Assembly: GCF_001282785.1 (NCBI RefSeq)
Contig: NZ_CVUA01000001.1
Location: forward strand, 1,302,001 to 1,366,000
Source of the DNA: Halolamina sediminis
Lineage (GTDB): Archaea > Halobacteriota > Halobacteria > Halobacteriales > Haloferacaceae
Direction of reading: 5' to 3'
Length of the DNA: 64,000 nt
Both the position numbers and the translations under genes were made by a program. The notes beneath the pieces are model-generated. The model worked only from the letters and a program-made list of their open reading frames with translations. It searched no databases and had not been told where the DNA came from. The stretch's first letter is position 1. Each line of letters starts with the position of its first letter. Of this stretch, positions 26,635 through 35,248 are shown piece by piece.

Positions 26635-27773
26635 CGGGCGAGGGGTTCGTCTTCTCCGAGAAGCCCATCGCGATCGAGTCGGGCTCGGGCGTCACGCTCA
26701 CCGCCGAGGACGGCACCGAGTACCTCGACTTCGGCGCCTCCTACGCCTGTACGCCGCTGGGGCACTCGCCGCCGGCGGTCGTCGACGCGATCACCGAGCA
26801 GGCAGAGCAGCTGCTGTACGTGCAGGGCTCCTACCCCGTCGCCGCGCGCACGGCGCTGCAGGAGCAGCTCGCCGAGGTCGCGCCGGGCGACCTCTCGAAG
26901 GTGTGGCTCTGTAACTCCGGCACGGAGGCCAACGAGGCCGCACTGAAGTTCGCGCGCTCGGCGACGGGCCGCGAGAAAGTGGTCGCCACACAGCGCGCGT
27001 TCCACGGCCGTACGCTCGGCGCCCTCTCCTTGACGTGGAAGGACGACTACCGCGACCCGTTCGGGCCGCTCCCGGGCGGCGTGGAGTTCGTCCCGTACGG
27101 CGACGAGGACGCGCTCGCCGAGGCCGTCGACGACGAGACGGCCGCCGTCTTCCTCGAACCGATCCAGGGGGAGGGCGGCGTCCACCCCGCGGGCGACGCG
27201 TACCTCCGGACTGCCCGCGCGGTGACCGAGGAGACCGGCGCGGCGCTCGTGCTGGACGAGATCCAGACCGGCGTCGGCCGCACCGGGACGATGTGGGCCT
27301 GCCAGTCGGCGGGCATCGTCCCCGACGTGCTCACGGCCGCGAAGGGGGTTGCGTCGGGGCTCCCCCTCGGCGTGACGCTCTGTGCGGACTGGATCGCCGA
27401 GGACGCGGGGAACCACGGCTCGACGTTCGCGGGCAACCCCGTCGTCGCCGCCGCCGCGAGCGCGACGCTGACACAGTTGCAGGCCGATAGTGTGCCCGAG
27501 AACGCCGCCGCGGTCGGTGGGTACCTCCGCGCGGAGCTCCGTGCGGCCGTCGACGAGCACGATCTCCCGGTGCGCGAGGTGCGCGGCTCGGGGCTCATGA
27601 TCGGCATCGAAGTCAAGCGCGGCTCGATGCGCGTGCTCCGCGATCTCGCGATCGAGGAGCAGGTGCTCGCGCTCCCGGCCGGCCGCTCCGTCGTGCGCCT
27701 GCTCCCGCCGCTCGTGATCGGGGAGGAACACGCCGACAGCGTCGTCGACAGCCTGATCGAGGTGCTCGGCTGA
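26631..27773 (+). CDS. argD: LysW-ornithine/lysine aminotransferase (ArgD/LysJ)
   Basis: A 380-residue class III PLP aminotransferase. The start is GTG at 26631, overlapping the argB stop. LDFGASYACTPLGHSPP, CNSGTEANEAALKFAR, FHGRTLGALSLTWK, VLDEIQTGVGRTG and the PLP lysine in LTAAKGVASGLPLG are all present. It transfers an amino group from glutamate to the LysW-bound semialdehyde. Confidence 0.94.
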   Translation: MTGEGFVFSEKPIAIESGSGVTLTAEDGTEYLDFGASYACTPLGHSPPAVVDAITEQAEQLLYVQGSYPVAARTALQEQLAEVAPGDLSKVWLCNSGTEANEAALKFARSATGREKVVATQRAFHGRTLGALSLTWKDDYRDPFGPLPGGVEFVPYGDEDALAEAVDDETAAVFLEPIQGEGGVHPAGDAYLRTARAVTEETGAALVLDEIQTGVGRTGTMWACQSAGIVPDVLTAAKGVASGLPLGVTLCADWIAEDAGNHGSTFAGNPVVAAAASATLTQLQADSVPENAAAVGGYLRAELRAAVDEHDLPVREVRGSGLMIGIEVKRGSMRVLRDLAIEEQVLALPAGRSVVRLLPPLVIGEEHADSVVDSLIEVLG

Positions 27774-27775
27774 CG

Positions 27776-28873
27776 ATGCCCGACCCCGTGAGCGACATCC
27801 CGGACCCGGCTGGCGCACTCGATACGCCCGGCCGCGAACTGCTCGCGGCGCTCGTCTCGATTCCCTCGCCTTCGGGCGAGGAGGCCGAGGCGGCGGCCCG
27901 TCTCGCGGAGTTTTTCGGCGACCACGGCCGTGAGGCGTGGATCGACGACGCCGGCAACGTCCGCGTGCCGGGCGACGATTCGGTGCTGCTGACCTCCCAT
28001 GTCGACACCGTCCCTGGCGAGATCCCCGTCCGCGTCGGGGACGGGGACGAGGAACTGGGCGTCGACGGCCCGGTACTCTGGGGGCGCGGCAGCGTCGACG
28101 CGACCGGGCCGCTGGCGGCGATGGCCGTCGCGGCCGTCGAAACCGGGGCGTCGTTCGTCGGCGTCGTCGGCGAGGAGACCGACTCCCGCGGCGCGCGTCA
28201 CCTGATCGAGGATCGCGACGCGCCCGAGACCGTCATCAACGGCGAACCCTCGGGCTGGGACGCGATCACCCTCGGCTACCGCGGGATCGTCGGCGGCGAA
28301 TACGCTGTCTCGACGCCTGCGGGCCACGGCGCTCGCCCGGACGCGAACGCGATCGACCACGCGACCGCGTGGTGGGAGCGCGTCCGCGCGGTCGTCGCCG
28401 AGGAGAACGGCGACGCCGAGCCCGGGGGCTTCGACACGATCACCGCCACCGCGGCGTCGATCGACGGCGGGCTCTCCAACGACGGCTCGGCCGTCACGGC
28501 GTCGATGGCTGCGCGCTTTCGCGTGCCGCCGAGCGAGGCGCCGGATTCCGTCTGTGCGACCGTCGAGGACTGTCTCGACGCTGGCGAGATCGAGTGGAGG
28601 GAGTCGATCCCGTCCCATGCCGATTCGCCACGTAGCACGCCCGCAACGGCGCTCCGGAGGGGGATCCGCGCCGCCGGCGGCGAGCCGACCCACCTGCAGA
28701 AGACCGGGACCGCCGACGCGAACCTCTACGCCGACGCGTGGGACGTCCCGGTCGCCACCTACGGCCCCGGCGACTCGGCGTTCGATCACGCGCCCGACGA
28801 GCGCCTGCCGCTTGCCGAGTTCGACCGCGCGGAAACGGTCCTGACGACCGCCTGCGAACAGCTCATCGACTGA
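27776..28873 (+). CDS. argE: LysW-ornithine hydrolase (ArgE/LysK)
   Basis: A 365-residue M20-type zinc hydrolase that cleaves ornithine from LysW and regenerates the carrier. SIPSPSGEEAEAA is the usual N-terminal motif, with metal residues in LTSHVDTVPG, GRGSVDATGPL and VVGEETDSRGARH. ATYGPGDSAFDHAPDE carries the last ligand. The start lies two bases after the argD stop. Confidence 0.93.
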   Translation: MPDPVSDIPDPAGALDTPGRELLAALVSIPSPSGEEAEAAARLAEFFGDHGREAWIDDAGNVRVPGDDSVLLTSHVDTVPGEIPVRVGDGDEELGVDGPVLWGRGSVDATGPLAAMAVAAVETGASFVGVVGEETDSRGARHLIEDRDAPETVINGEPSGWDAITLGYRGIVGGEYAVSTPAGHGARPDANAIDHATAWWERVRAVVAEENGDAEPGGFDTITATAASIDGGLSNDGSAVTASMAARFRVPPSEAPDSVCATVEDCLDAGEIEWRESIPSHADSPRSTPATALRRGIRAAGGEPTHLQKTGTADANLYADAWDVPVATYGPGDSAFDHAPDERLPLAEFDRAETVLTTACEQLID

Positions 28874-28886
28874 CTGACTCAGAACC

Positions 28887-29810
28887 ATGCACGACAACGA
28901 CACCGCGACCACGTTCCCGACGGATCTGCTCACGATCGACCAGCTCTCGCCGGCGGCGCTCCGGCGGCTCCTCGACCGCGCGGCCGCGATCGAGGCCGGC
29001 GAGGAGGCCGCCCGACTCGACGATCGGAGCGTGGCCATGGTGTTCGAGAAACCCTCGACGCGTACCCGGAGCTCCTTCGAGGCCGGCGTCGCCGAACTCG
29101 GCGGCCACCCGACGTTCCTCGGGCAGGACGACATCCACCTCGGCCACGGCGAGCCGCTGAAGGACACTGCCCGCGCGCTCTCGCAGTACGTCGACGCGCT
29201 CGTCGCGCGACTGAACAGCCACGACGACCTCGAAGAGCTGGCGGCGTACGCCGACGTGCCCGTCGTGAACGCGCTGACCGACGAAGCCCACCCCTGTCAG
29301 ACGCTCGCGGATCTGCTGACGCTGCGGCAGATCGCGGCCGAATCGGGCAGGGCGCTCGACGACATCACCCTCGCGTGGGTCGGCGACGGGAACAACGTCG
29401 CGCGCTCGCTCGTGGTCGGCTGTGCGCTTGTGGGCGTAGACCTGCGCGTCGCGACGCCGGAAGGCTACGACGTCGACGAGGACGCGATCGCGGCGGCGGC
29501 CGCGGCCGGCGGCGAGCCGACACAGTTCGACAGCCCGGAGGCGGCCGTCGCCGGCGCGGACGTGGTGTACACCGACGTCTGGGTGAGCATGGGCGACAGC
29601 GAGGAGAAACTGCCCGCGTTCGAGGGGTTCCAAGTCGACGAGGAACTGCTCGGCGACGCGAAGCTGATGCACTGTCTGCCCGCGAACCGTGGACAGGAAG
29701 TGACCGACGGCGCGCTGGAGAGCGAGCAGTCGGTAGTGTGGCAGCAGGCCGGCAACCGCAAGCCGACGCAGCAGGCGCTGCTGCTGGAGTTAATACACGG
29801 TCGCCGGTAG
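28887..29810 (+). CDS. argF: Ornithine carbamoyltransferase
   Basis: A 307-residue enzyme forming citrulline from ornithine and carbamoyl phosphate. The carbamoyl-phosphate loop is FEKPSTRTRSSFE. It is followed by LGHGEPLKDTARALS, the DEAHPCQTLADL motif and the ornithine-binding HCLPANRGQEVTD segment. It is the last gene of the argW operon, 13 bases after argE, and completes the route from glutamate to arginine with argG and argH upstream. Confidence 0.96.
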   Translation: MHDNDTATTFPTDLLTIDQLSPAALRRLLDRAAAIEAGEEAARLDDRSVAMVFEKPSTRTRSSFEAGVAELGGHPTFLGQDDIHLGHGEPLKDTARALSQYVDALVARLNSHDDLEELAAYADVPVVNALTDEAHPCQTLADLLTLRQIAAESGRALDDITLAWVGDGNNVARSLVVGCALVGVDLRVATPEGYDVDEDAIAAAAAAGGEPTQFDSPEAAVAGADVVYTDVWVSMGDSEEKLPAFEGFQVDEELLGDAKLMHCLPANRGQEVTDGALESEQSVVWQQAGNRKPTQQALLLELIHGRR

Positions 29811-29955
29811 GTGCCGCAGTACAGGCTAGCGTGTGAGCGGGGTACTCGCCGGCTGCCGTGCGAACTGACAGATATCAATAGGGTCTCACCGGTTGACTCT
29901 CGGAAAGTATTTCCGATAAATTAGGTAATATGATCGTTCACTGCTACCTTCCGAC

Positions 29956-30351
29956 ATGGGACTGTTCAGTAGCGGACCGAGCTTTTCGGACCACACGAAC
30001 CGGCTCTTGGACATCGTCGCGGACAGCTCGAACGACGCGAAACGGCGGGACGCGCTAGAGAAGCTCGCGCGGCAGGAAAACGGCGGCACGGCACTCGCGT
30101 ACGTCGTCGTGGATAGCTCCCTCCACAACGGGGACCACTTCATCCGCGAGGAAGCGATCGACAAGATGGAGTACATGCGAGCGGAGGAGGAGTTGGACAA
30201 GCTACTCGACGACAACATCGACGACCAGTACAAACTCGACGCGATCGAGGCGCTGGCATCGATCGGTGCGACCGACAAGCTGGGCGATATCGCACACCAT
30301 TTCGACGGAAGAAACGAGAAACTGAGCCGGAAGGCGTTCCAGTATCTGTAG
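29956..30351 (+). CDS. Small HEAT-repeat-like protein of unknown function
   Basis: A 131-residue, highly charged, all-helical protein. Roughly three helix pairs can be read (NDAKRRDALEKLARQE, FIREEAIDKMEYMRAEEEL and YKLDAIEALASIGATDKLGD), which look like HEAT/PBS-lyase repeats as used for protein contacts. It stands alone with an AT-rich upstream region (GATAAATTAGGTAATAT). No catalytic residues are visible. Confidence 0.7.
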   Translation: MGLFSSGPSFSDHTNRLLDIVADSSNDAKRRDALEKLARQENGGTALAYVVVDSSLHNGDHFIREEAIDKMEYMRAEEELDKLLDDNIDDQYKLDAIEALASIGATDKLGDIAHHFDGRNEKLSRKAFQYL

Positions 30352-30418
30352 CGGGCGTCGTGGGAACGGGTTCGGAGTCGGGAACCCTCCCGTCACCGGG
30401 CTTGACTGTCGACCCGGC

Positions 30419-31351
30419 TCAGAACGGCGAGGAGACGTGCTCGCTGGGGATCGCGTTCCGGACCGTCACCAGCGGGTCGACGACCTGCGAGATCTCCAGC
30501 CCGCCGACGAGGCTGCCGAACGTGTGTGCCTCGGTGGTGCTGTAGCCGTGTTCCGCCGAGAGTAGCGCCATCGCGTCCTTGTGGGCGAGCTTCGACGCCG
30601 CCTCCATCGTCTCCGCGCTCGCGACGGTTTTCCAGTGGTCGCCGGTGTCGATCAGCGGCCGCTGGAGGTCGAACTCGGGGTCGGAGATCACGTCGAGGGT
30701 CACGTCCACGTCGGTCGCGATCTCCGCGCCGGTGCCGCACATCTCGCCGTCGGCCATCACCGCCTTCGAGTCGCCCATCGCGAGCAGGCCGCCGGACTGG
30801 AACACGGGGAGGTAGAGCGTCGACCCCGCCGTCACGTCGTTGGTGTCGAGGTTCCCGCCGTGGTCGTGGGGGACGAGCGTCGAGTGGGTCTCCCCGGCGG
30901 TCGCGACGCCGATCGTGCCGATACACGGGTCGGCCGCGATCTCCCGCCCCTGGAACGTCACCCGCGGCCGGCCGTCCGCGTAGTTCGACCCCTTCTCGAC
31001 GGGGGTGACCCGGGTAAACGGCGCCTCCACGTCGGGATCGTCCTGCATGAGACCGAACCCCGGCGTGGTGACGACGCGGCCGCGGTCCTCTGCGAGTCGG
31101 ACGTCCTCGATCTCGACCCGGAGCACGTCGCCGTGCTCGGCGCCCTCGACGGCGACTGGACCGGTGGCGGCGTTGACCTCCTCGGGGATCTGTTCGAGGA
31201 GGTCCTCGTCGCCCTGGATCACGCCGTTCAGGCTGTCCCGCGTCTCGAAGGTGAGTTCGGTGCCGGGCTCGACGGTCCGGACCGGCTTCATCTGCGGGCT
31301 GAACTCGTAGACGACGCCGTGGGTGTCGTCGCTGATGGTCTCTCTGGCCAT
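30419..31351 (-). CDS. Acetamidase/formamidase family protein
   Basis: A 310-residue hydrolase-type protein. LTFETRDSLNGVIQ, TPGFGLMQDD, PCIGTIGVA, PHDHGGNLDTND and the FQSGGLLAMGDSKAVMADGE segment match the acetamidase/formamidase family, which releases ammonia from short amides. The start MARETISDD at 31351 fits the family; the frame is open upstream to 31441 but unlike the family. It is a single gene with no obvious partner. Confidence 0.9.
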   Translation of the reverse strand: MARETISDDTHGVVYEFSPQMKPVRTVEPGTELTFETRDSLNGVIQGDEDLLEQIPEEVNAATGPVAVEGAEHGDVLRVEIEDVRLAEDRGRVVTTPGFGLMQDDPDVEAPFTRVTPVEKGSNYADGRPRVTFQGREIAADPCIGTIGVATAGETHSTLVPHDHGGNLDTNDVTAGSTLYLPVFQSGGLLAMGDSKAVMADGEMCGTGAEIATDVDVTLDVISDPEFDLQRPLIDTGDHWKTVASAETMEAASKLAHKDAMALLSAEHGYSTTEAHTFGSLVGGLEISQVVDPLVTVRNAIPSEHVSSPF

Positions 31352-31466
31352 ACGCGTCGGTTGGGACGTGTTCGCAAAAAGCTGCTGTCGGTCCGCCGGT
31401 CGCCACACGGGTTTGCGTCCCACCGCGAACTGTTCAGGCATCCCCGGACTGTTCGGTTTTCGCCGA

Positions 31467-31877
31467 TCAGCCCAGATAGCGCACCGTCACCTCGTGGTCC
31501 GTCCCCGGGAGCGTGATCCGTTCTCGGAGGCGATCCCCGACGCGGTCGCGCCACCGATCCACCGCTCGCTGGTGGGCCTCGCGGTGGCGCTCGAGGTCGT
31601 ACTCGTCGGCCGCCCGGAGCCGGTCCTCGGTCTCGTCGACGCTCGGAAACGCCGGCAGATCGGCGACGAACGCCGCCGGCTCGACGTGGATCTCCTCGGG
31701 CCCGGCGTCCTCGCGGGCGACGTGGAGGCGTGCACGCATCCGACCGGAGAACGGGGCGACGAGACGGAGAACGGTCGGATCGCGGTCGCGCGCCCGGGCT
31801 TCCAACGCTGTGAGCACGTCGTCGCGGTGGACCGCGAGCGAGCGGATTCGGGTGGGGTCGGTCGACTCCTCGCTCAC
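31467..31877 (-). CDS. Conserved haloarchaeal protein of unknown function, 136 residues
   Basis: GTG at 31877 starts an acidic, Arg-rich protein. The central PFSGRMRARLHV segment looks like a conserved core that I recall from other haloarchaeal hypothetical proteins. No motif suggests an activity. It overlaps the stop of the zinc-ribbon mini-gene in a GTGA, so the two are made together. Confidence 0.75.
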   Translation of the reverse strand: MSEESTDPTRIRSLAVHRDDVLTALEARARDRDPTVLRLVAPFSGRMRARLHVAREDAGPEEIHVEPAAFVADLPAFPSVDETEDRLRAADEYDLERHREAHQRAVDRWRDRVGDRLRERITLPGTDHEVTVRYLG

Positions 31878-31990
31878 GTCGCGCGGCGCTGTCGGCCGAG
31901 TTCACCACCGCAGTCGGGGCAGTTGGCGCGGTACGAGCGGTTACTCACCGTCCGGGCACACTCCTGGCAGACGAACTGGGGGCCGACCAT
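31874..31990 (-). CDS. Zinc-ribbon mini-protein, 38 residues
   Basis: ATG at 31990 encodes MVGPQFVCQECARTVSNRSY and then 18 more residues with a second CPDC pair, a rubrerythrin-like zinc ribbon with C8/C11 and C24/C27. Similar one-knuckle proteins are common in haloarchaea. It overlaps the next gene by four bases (GTGA), which supports its reality. The function may be RNA, DNA or protein binding. Confidence 0.82.
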   Translation of the reverse strand: MVGPQFVCQECARTVSNRSYRANCPDCGGELGRQRRAT

Positions 31991-32086
31991 CGAGTAACCG
32001 TGGGGGTTCTACCGTGGTAAATGTTGTCGTGCGTTTGAGACGCTTTCTCACGCACCGTTTTCATGCGCTGGCTTCAGTGGGCCCGT

Positions 32087-33376
32087 ATGCTGGACGACGA
32101 GGCGCTCGATGCGCTGGCGACCCACACAACCCCGATGGCGCCTGCAGACCGGGGGACCGACGTGAAAGCGTCCGACCCACCGACGCCGCTGGCTCGTTCA
32201 CTCGGCGACGCCCGGATCGTCGGGCTCGGCGAGGCGACCCACGGGACCAGGGAGTGTTTCGAACACAAACACCGCCTGATCCGCCACCTCGTGAGCGAGC
32301 GGGGGTTCCGGACGGTCGCGTTCGAGGCCGACGCGGCCGCGACGACGGCGCTCGACGCGTACGTCCGGTGGGGAAGCCCGTTCGCCGACCATCCCGCGGA
32401 CGCACGGGCAGCACTCGCCGAACTCGACATGTGGCAGTGGCGGACCGAGTCCGTCCGGGCGCTGCTGGAGTGGCTCCGGGCGTTCAACGACGGTCGCGCC
32501 CCCGACGACCAGGTCCGGGTTCGCGGCGTCGACCTGAGCACGCCATCGGCGCCGGCCACACCGCTGCGGGCGTACTTCGAGCGAACCGATCTCGACGCCG
32601 AGATCGGCGCACTCCGGACCGTCGCCGACGCGACGGTCAACGACGACGCCGAGCGCGAACGCGTACTGCCGGCGGTGACTGCGGCCGCGGAGCGGCTACG
32701 CGACCGACTGGACGCGAACCGCGCCGTGTCCGAGGGATCGGTCGACGCGTGGTGGACGGCCCAGTGGCTCTGCCGCGTGATCGAACAGTCCTGTGAGTGG
32801 GCCCGCGTCAGACACGAACAGCCCGGCCCCCACCCCGCGGGGATGGCGGCACGGGACCGCTTCATGGCCGAGAACGTCCGTTGGGCACTGGATCGGGACC
32901 CCGGAACGGGCGTGGTGCTGTGGGCGCACGACGGCCACGTCCAGCGTGGAACGTTCGACGACGGCACGGGTTGGGCCGACTCGACGACGATGGGCGAGCG
33001 ACTCGCGCGGGCGCTCGGCGACGACTACCGGCCGGTCGGATTCGACTTCGCCCGCGGTTCGTTCCGCGCGGTCGGCCACGGGAGCGGCGAGGTGGAGACG
33101 TTCTTGGCCGACGAACCGAGCGAGGACACCGCGACGGCCGCGTTCGCGGCAGTCGGGGATACTCCCTACGCTCTCGATCTCGGAGCCGTCGCGGCCGACG
33201 ATCAGCTCGCGTCGTGGGTTACCGCAGTGCGGCGGAAACGCTACGTCGGTTCGGTGTTCGATCCGGCGGGGGAGAGCTACGCCCGTACCGATCTGCCGGG
33301 ATCGTTCGACTGGCTACTCGTCCTGCCCGAATCGACGCCGACTGTCGCGATCGACGGGGGACGGCAAAACTCTTAG
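32087..33376 (+). CDS. Erythromycin-esterase-family protein
   Basis: A 429-residue protein of the EreA/ChaN-like fold. GLGEATHGTRECFEHKHRLIRHL holds the conserved Glu and His of the family, FEADAAATTALDAYVRWG and LRAFNDGR follow, and VLWAHDGHVQRG near residue 280 carries the second His pair. Macrolide resistance is not implied: many environmental members have unknown substrates. An in-frame ATG at 32063 is possible; 32087 fits better with the acidic start. Confidence 0.85.
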   Translation: MLDDEALDALATHTTPMAPADRGTDVKASDPPTPLARSLGDARIVGLGEATHGTRECFEHKHRLIRHLVSERGFRTVAFEADAAATTALDAYVRWGSPFADHPADARAALAELDMWQWRTESVRALLEWLRAFNDGRAPDDQVRVRGVDLSTPSAPATPLRAYFERTDLDAEIGALRTVADATVNDDAERERVLPAVTAAAERLRDRLDANRAVSEGSVDAWWTAQWLCRVIEQSCEWARVRHEQPGPHPAGMAARDRFMAENVRWALDRDPGTGVVLWAHDGHVQRGTFDDGTGWADSTTMGERLARALGDDYRPVGFDFARGSFRAVGHGSGEVETFLADEPSEDTATAAFAAVGDTPYALDLGAVAADDQLASWVTAVRRKRYVGSVFDPAGESYARTDLPGSFDWLLVLPESTPTVAIDGGRQNS

Positions 33377-33402
33377 CGCGCTCCCGCCCCGACGGTGGAG
33401 TG

Positions 33403-33908
33403 ATGCGCGCTGTCTCGTTCGACTGCTTCGGCACGCTCGTCGCCGCCCCGCGCCCCTCGGACCCCGCCGAGGCTGTCGCTGAACAGTTGCGGACCCGCGG
33501 CGTCACGGTCCCCGCGGACTGGGGGAGGCGTACACCGAGTCGAACCTCGACTCGCCGGCCGGCGCCGGTGTGTCGCTGCCCGCCCACGCCCGCGGGGCGC
33601 TGTCGAGCCGCGGGATCGAGGCTGACGAGTCCGTGGGCCTGTTCTCGAACTGCTCGATGCCGGGGCTGGTCCGTCGCGTCCTCGGCCGTGTGGGGTTGCT
33701 CGACCAGTTCGATGCGGTGGTAACGAGCGTCGAGATTGGCTGGCGGAAGCCGGACCGCCGAGCGTTCGCCGCGGTCGCGGCCGAACTCGACGTGCCCGTC
33801 GACGCGCTGACCCACGTGGGCGACGACCGTGACGCGGACGGTGGAATCGGTCGATACGGCGGGCGGTACCTCCACATCGACGGCGGTCTGACCGAACTTC
33901 CGGACTGA
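33403..33908 (+). pseudogene. HAD-superfamily hydrolase with frameshift and internal deletion
   Basis: ATG at 33403 begins MRAVSFDCFGTLVAAPRPSD, a HAD motif I, and reads in frame up to VPADW. From 33526 the HAD sequence continues in another phase (EAYTESNLDSPAG, then LFSNCSMPGLVRR, GWRKPDRRAF and HVGDDRDADG), ending at 33908. One G added to the run of five at 33521-33525 restores a single frame. About 40 residues that relatives carry between the LPAH and LFSNC segments also seem absent, so a sequencing error alone would not explain everything. Confidence 0.7.
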
Positions 33909-33984
33909 CTCGCCGGCGGCGAGGAGTGAGCCGGGACGGCGCCGGGTGGGAACCACTAAGATGCTGGCCCGCCCGGGTCGGGGT

Positions 33985-35223
33985 ATGACCGAGGACCCGA
34001 CCGGACCGCTGGAGGGCGTCACCGTACTCGACGCCTCGCGCGTGCTCGCCGGCCCGTTCTGCGGGATGCAGCTCGGCGATCTGGGCGCCGACGTGATCAA
34101 GGTCGAACGCCCCGACGGTGGCGACCAGACCCGCCACTGGACGCCGCCCGCCTTCGGCGACGACGTTGCCTCCTACTACGCGAGCATCAACCGGAACAAG
34201 CGCTCGATCACGCTGAACCTCACCACCGAGGACGGCCGGGAAGCGTTCCGCGACCTCGCGAGCGAGGCGGACGTCGTGCTGGAGAACTTCCGTGTCGGCA
34301 AAGCCGCCGAGTGGGGACTGGACTACGAGACGCTCCGAGAATCGAACCCCGGGTTGGTGTACTGCTCGATCACGGGGTACGGACAGACCGGCCCGAAGGC
34401 CGAGCGCCCGGCGTACGACCTGATGATGCAGGCCGAGGGCGGGATGATGAGCATCACCGGCGAGGAGGGGCGGCCGCCGGTGCGGGTCGGCGTCGCCGTC
34501 GCCGACCTCGCGGCGGGGATGTACGCCACCCAGTCGGTGCTCGCGGCGCTGTTCCGCCGGGAGTTCGACGGCGGCGCGGACCGAGCAGGCGCGCCGGACG
34601 CCGAGAAAACCGGCGACCGCATCGACGTGGCGCTGTTCGACGCCCTGCTGGGCTGGCTCTCCTACATGGGGACGGACGCGTTCGCCTCCGGCGAGCCGCC
34701 CGAGCGCATGGGCTCGCGCCACCCCAACATCGCGCCGTACCAGGCGTTCGAGGCCGCGGACGGCTACGTCGTCGTCGCCTGTGCGAGTCAGGCGATCTGG
34801 TACCGGCTCTGCGAGGCGCTTGACCGGCCGGACCTCGTCGACGATCCGCGCTTCGAGACCAACGAGAGACGCGTCGACAACCGGGAGGAACTGGAGTCGA
34901 TCCTCACCGACGCGTTCGCCGATCGCAGCGTCGACGAGGTGGTCGACCTACTCCGGACCAACGACGTCCCTGTCGGCCGGATTCGGGACGTACTGGAGGC
35001 GTTCGATGACCCGCAGGCCGAGGCGCGGGGGATGGTGCAGCGCGTCACTCACCCGACGGCGGGCGAGATCGAGCTTCCGGGGTCGCCGATGCAGTTCTCG
35101 GAGTACGCGGCGACCGCACGGCGACACCCGCCGTTGCTGGGTGAGCACACCGAAGAGGTACTGGCGGAGTTGGGGTACAGCGAGGCGACGATCGAGCGGC
35201 TGGATGCGGACGGCGTCGTCTGA
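33985..35223 (+). CDS. Class III CoA-transferase (CaiB/BaiF family)
   Basis: A 412-residue enzyme transferring CoA between carboxylates. VLDASRVLAGPFCGMQLGDLGADVIKVE is the usual opening, followed by SINRNKRSITLNL and CSITGYGQTGP. D174 in VGVAVADLAAGMYA is the predicted catalytic Asp. The C-terminal helix region (ADRSVDEVVDLL) is complete. The acid substrate cannot be inferred from the single-gene context. Confidence 0.92.
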   Translation: MTEDPTGPLEGVTVLDASRVLAGPFCGMQLGDLGADVIKVERPDGGDQTRHWTPPAFGDDVASYYASINRNKRSITLNLTTEDGREAFRDLASEADVVLENFRVGKAAEWGLDYETLRESNPGLVYCSITGYGQTGPKAERPAYDLMMQAEGGMMSITGEEGRPPVRVGVAVADLAAGMYATQSVLAALFRREFDGGADRAGAPDAEKTGDRIDVALFDALLGWLSYMGTDAFASGEPPERMGSRHPNIAPYQAFEAADGYVVVACASQAIWYRLCEALDRPDLVDDPRFETNERRVDNREELESILTDAFADRSVDEVVDLLRTNDVPVGRIRDVLEAFDDPQAEARGMVQRVTHPTAGEIELPGSPMQFSEYAATARRHPPLLGEHTEEVLAELGYSEATIERLDADGVV

Positions 35224-35248
35224 GCGCGGTTCCGGATCGACTAGGAGT

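Noticed and set aside
32087-33376. Macrolide-resistance function for the erythromycin-esterase-like gene
   Set aside because: Family membership alone does not show that substrate, and there is no mobile or resistance context.
33521-33530. Programmed frameshifting in the HAD gene
   Set aside because: No slippery heptamer and no downstream structure seen, and the gene also appears to miss an internal segment, so decay or error is simpler.
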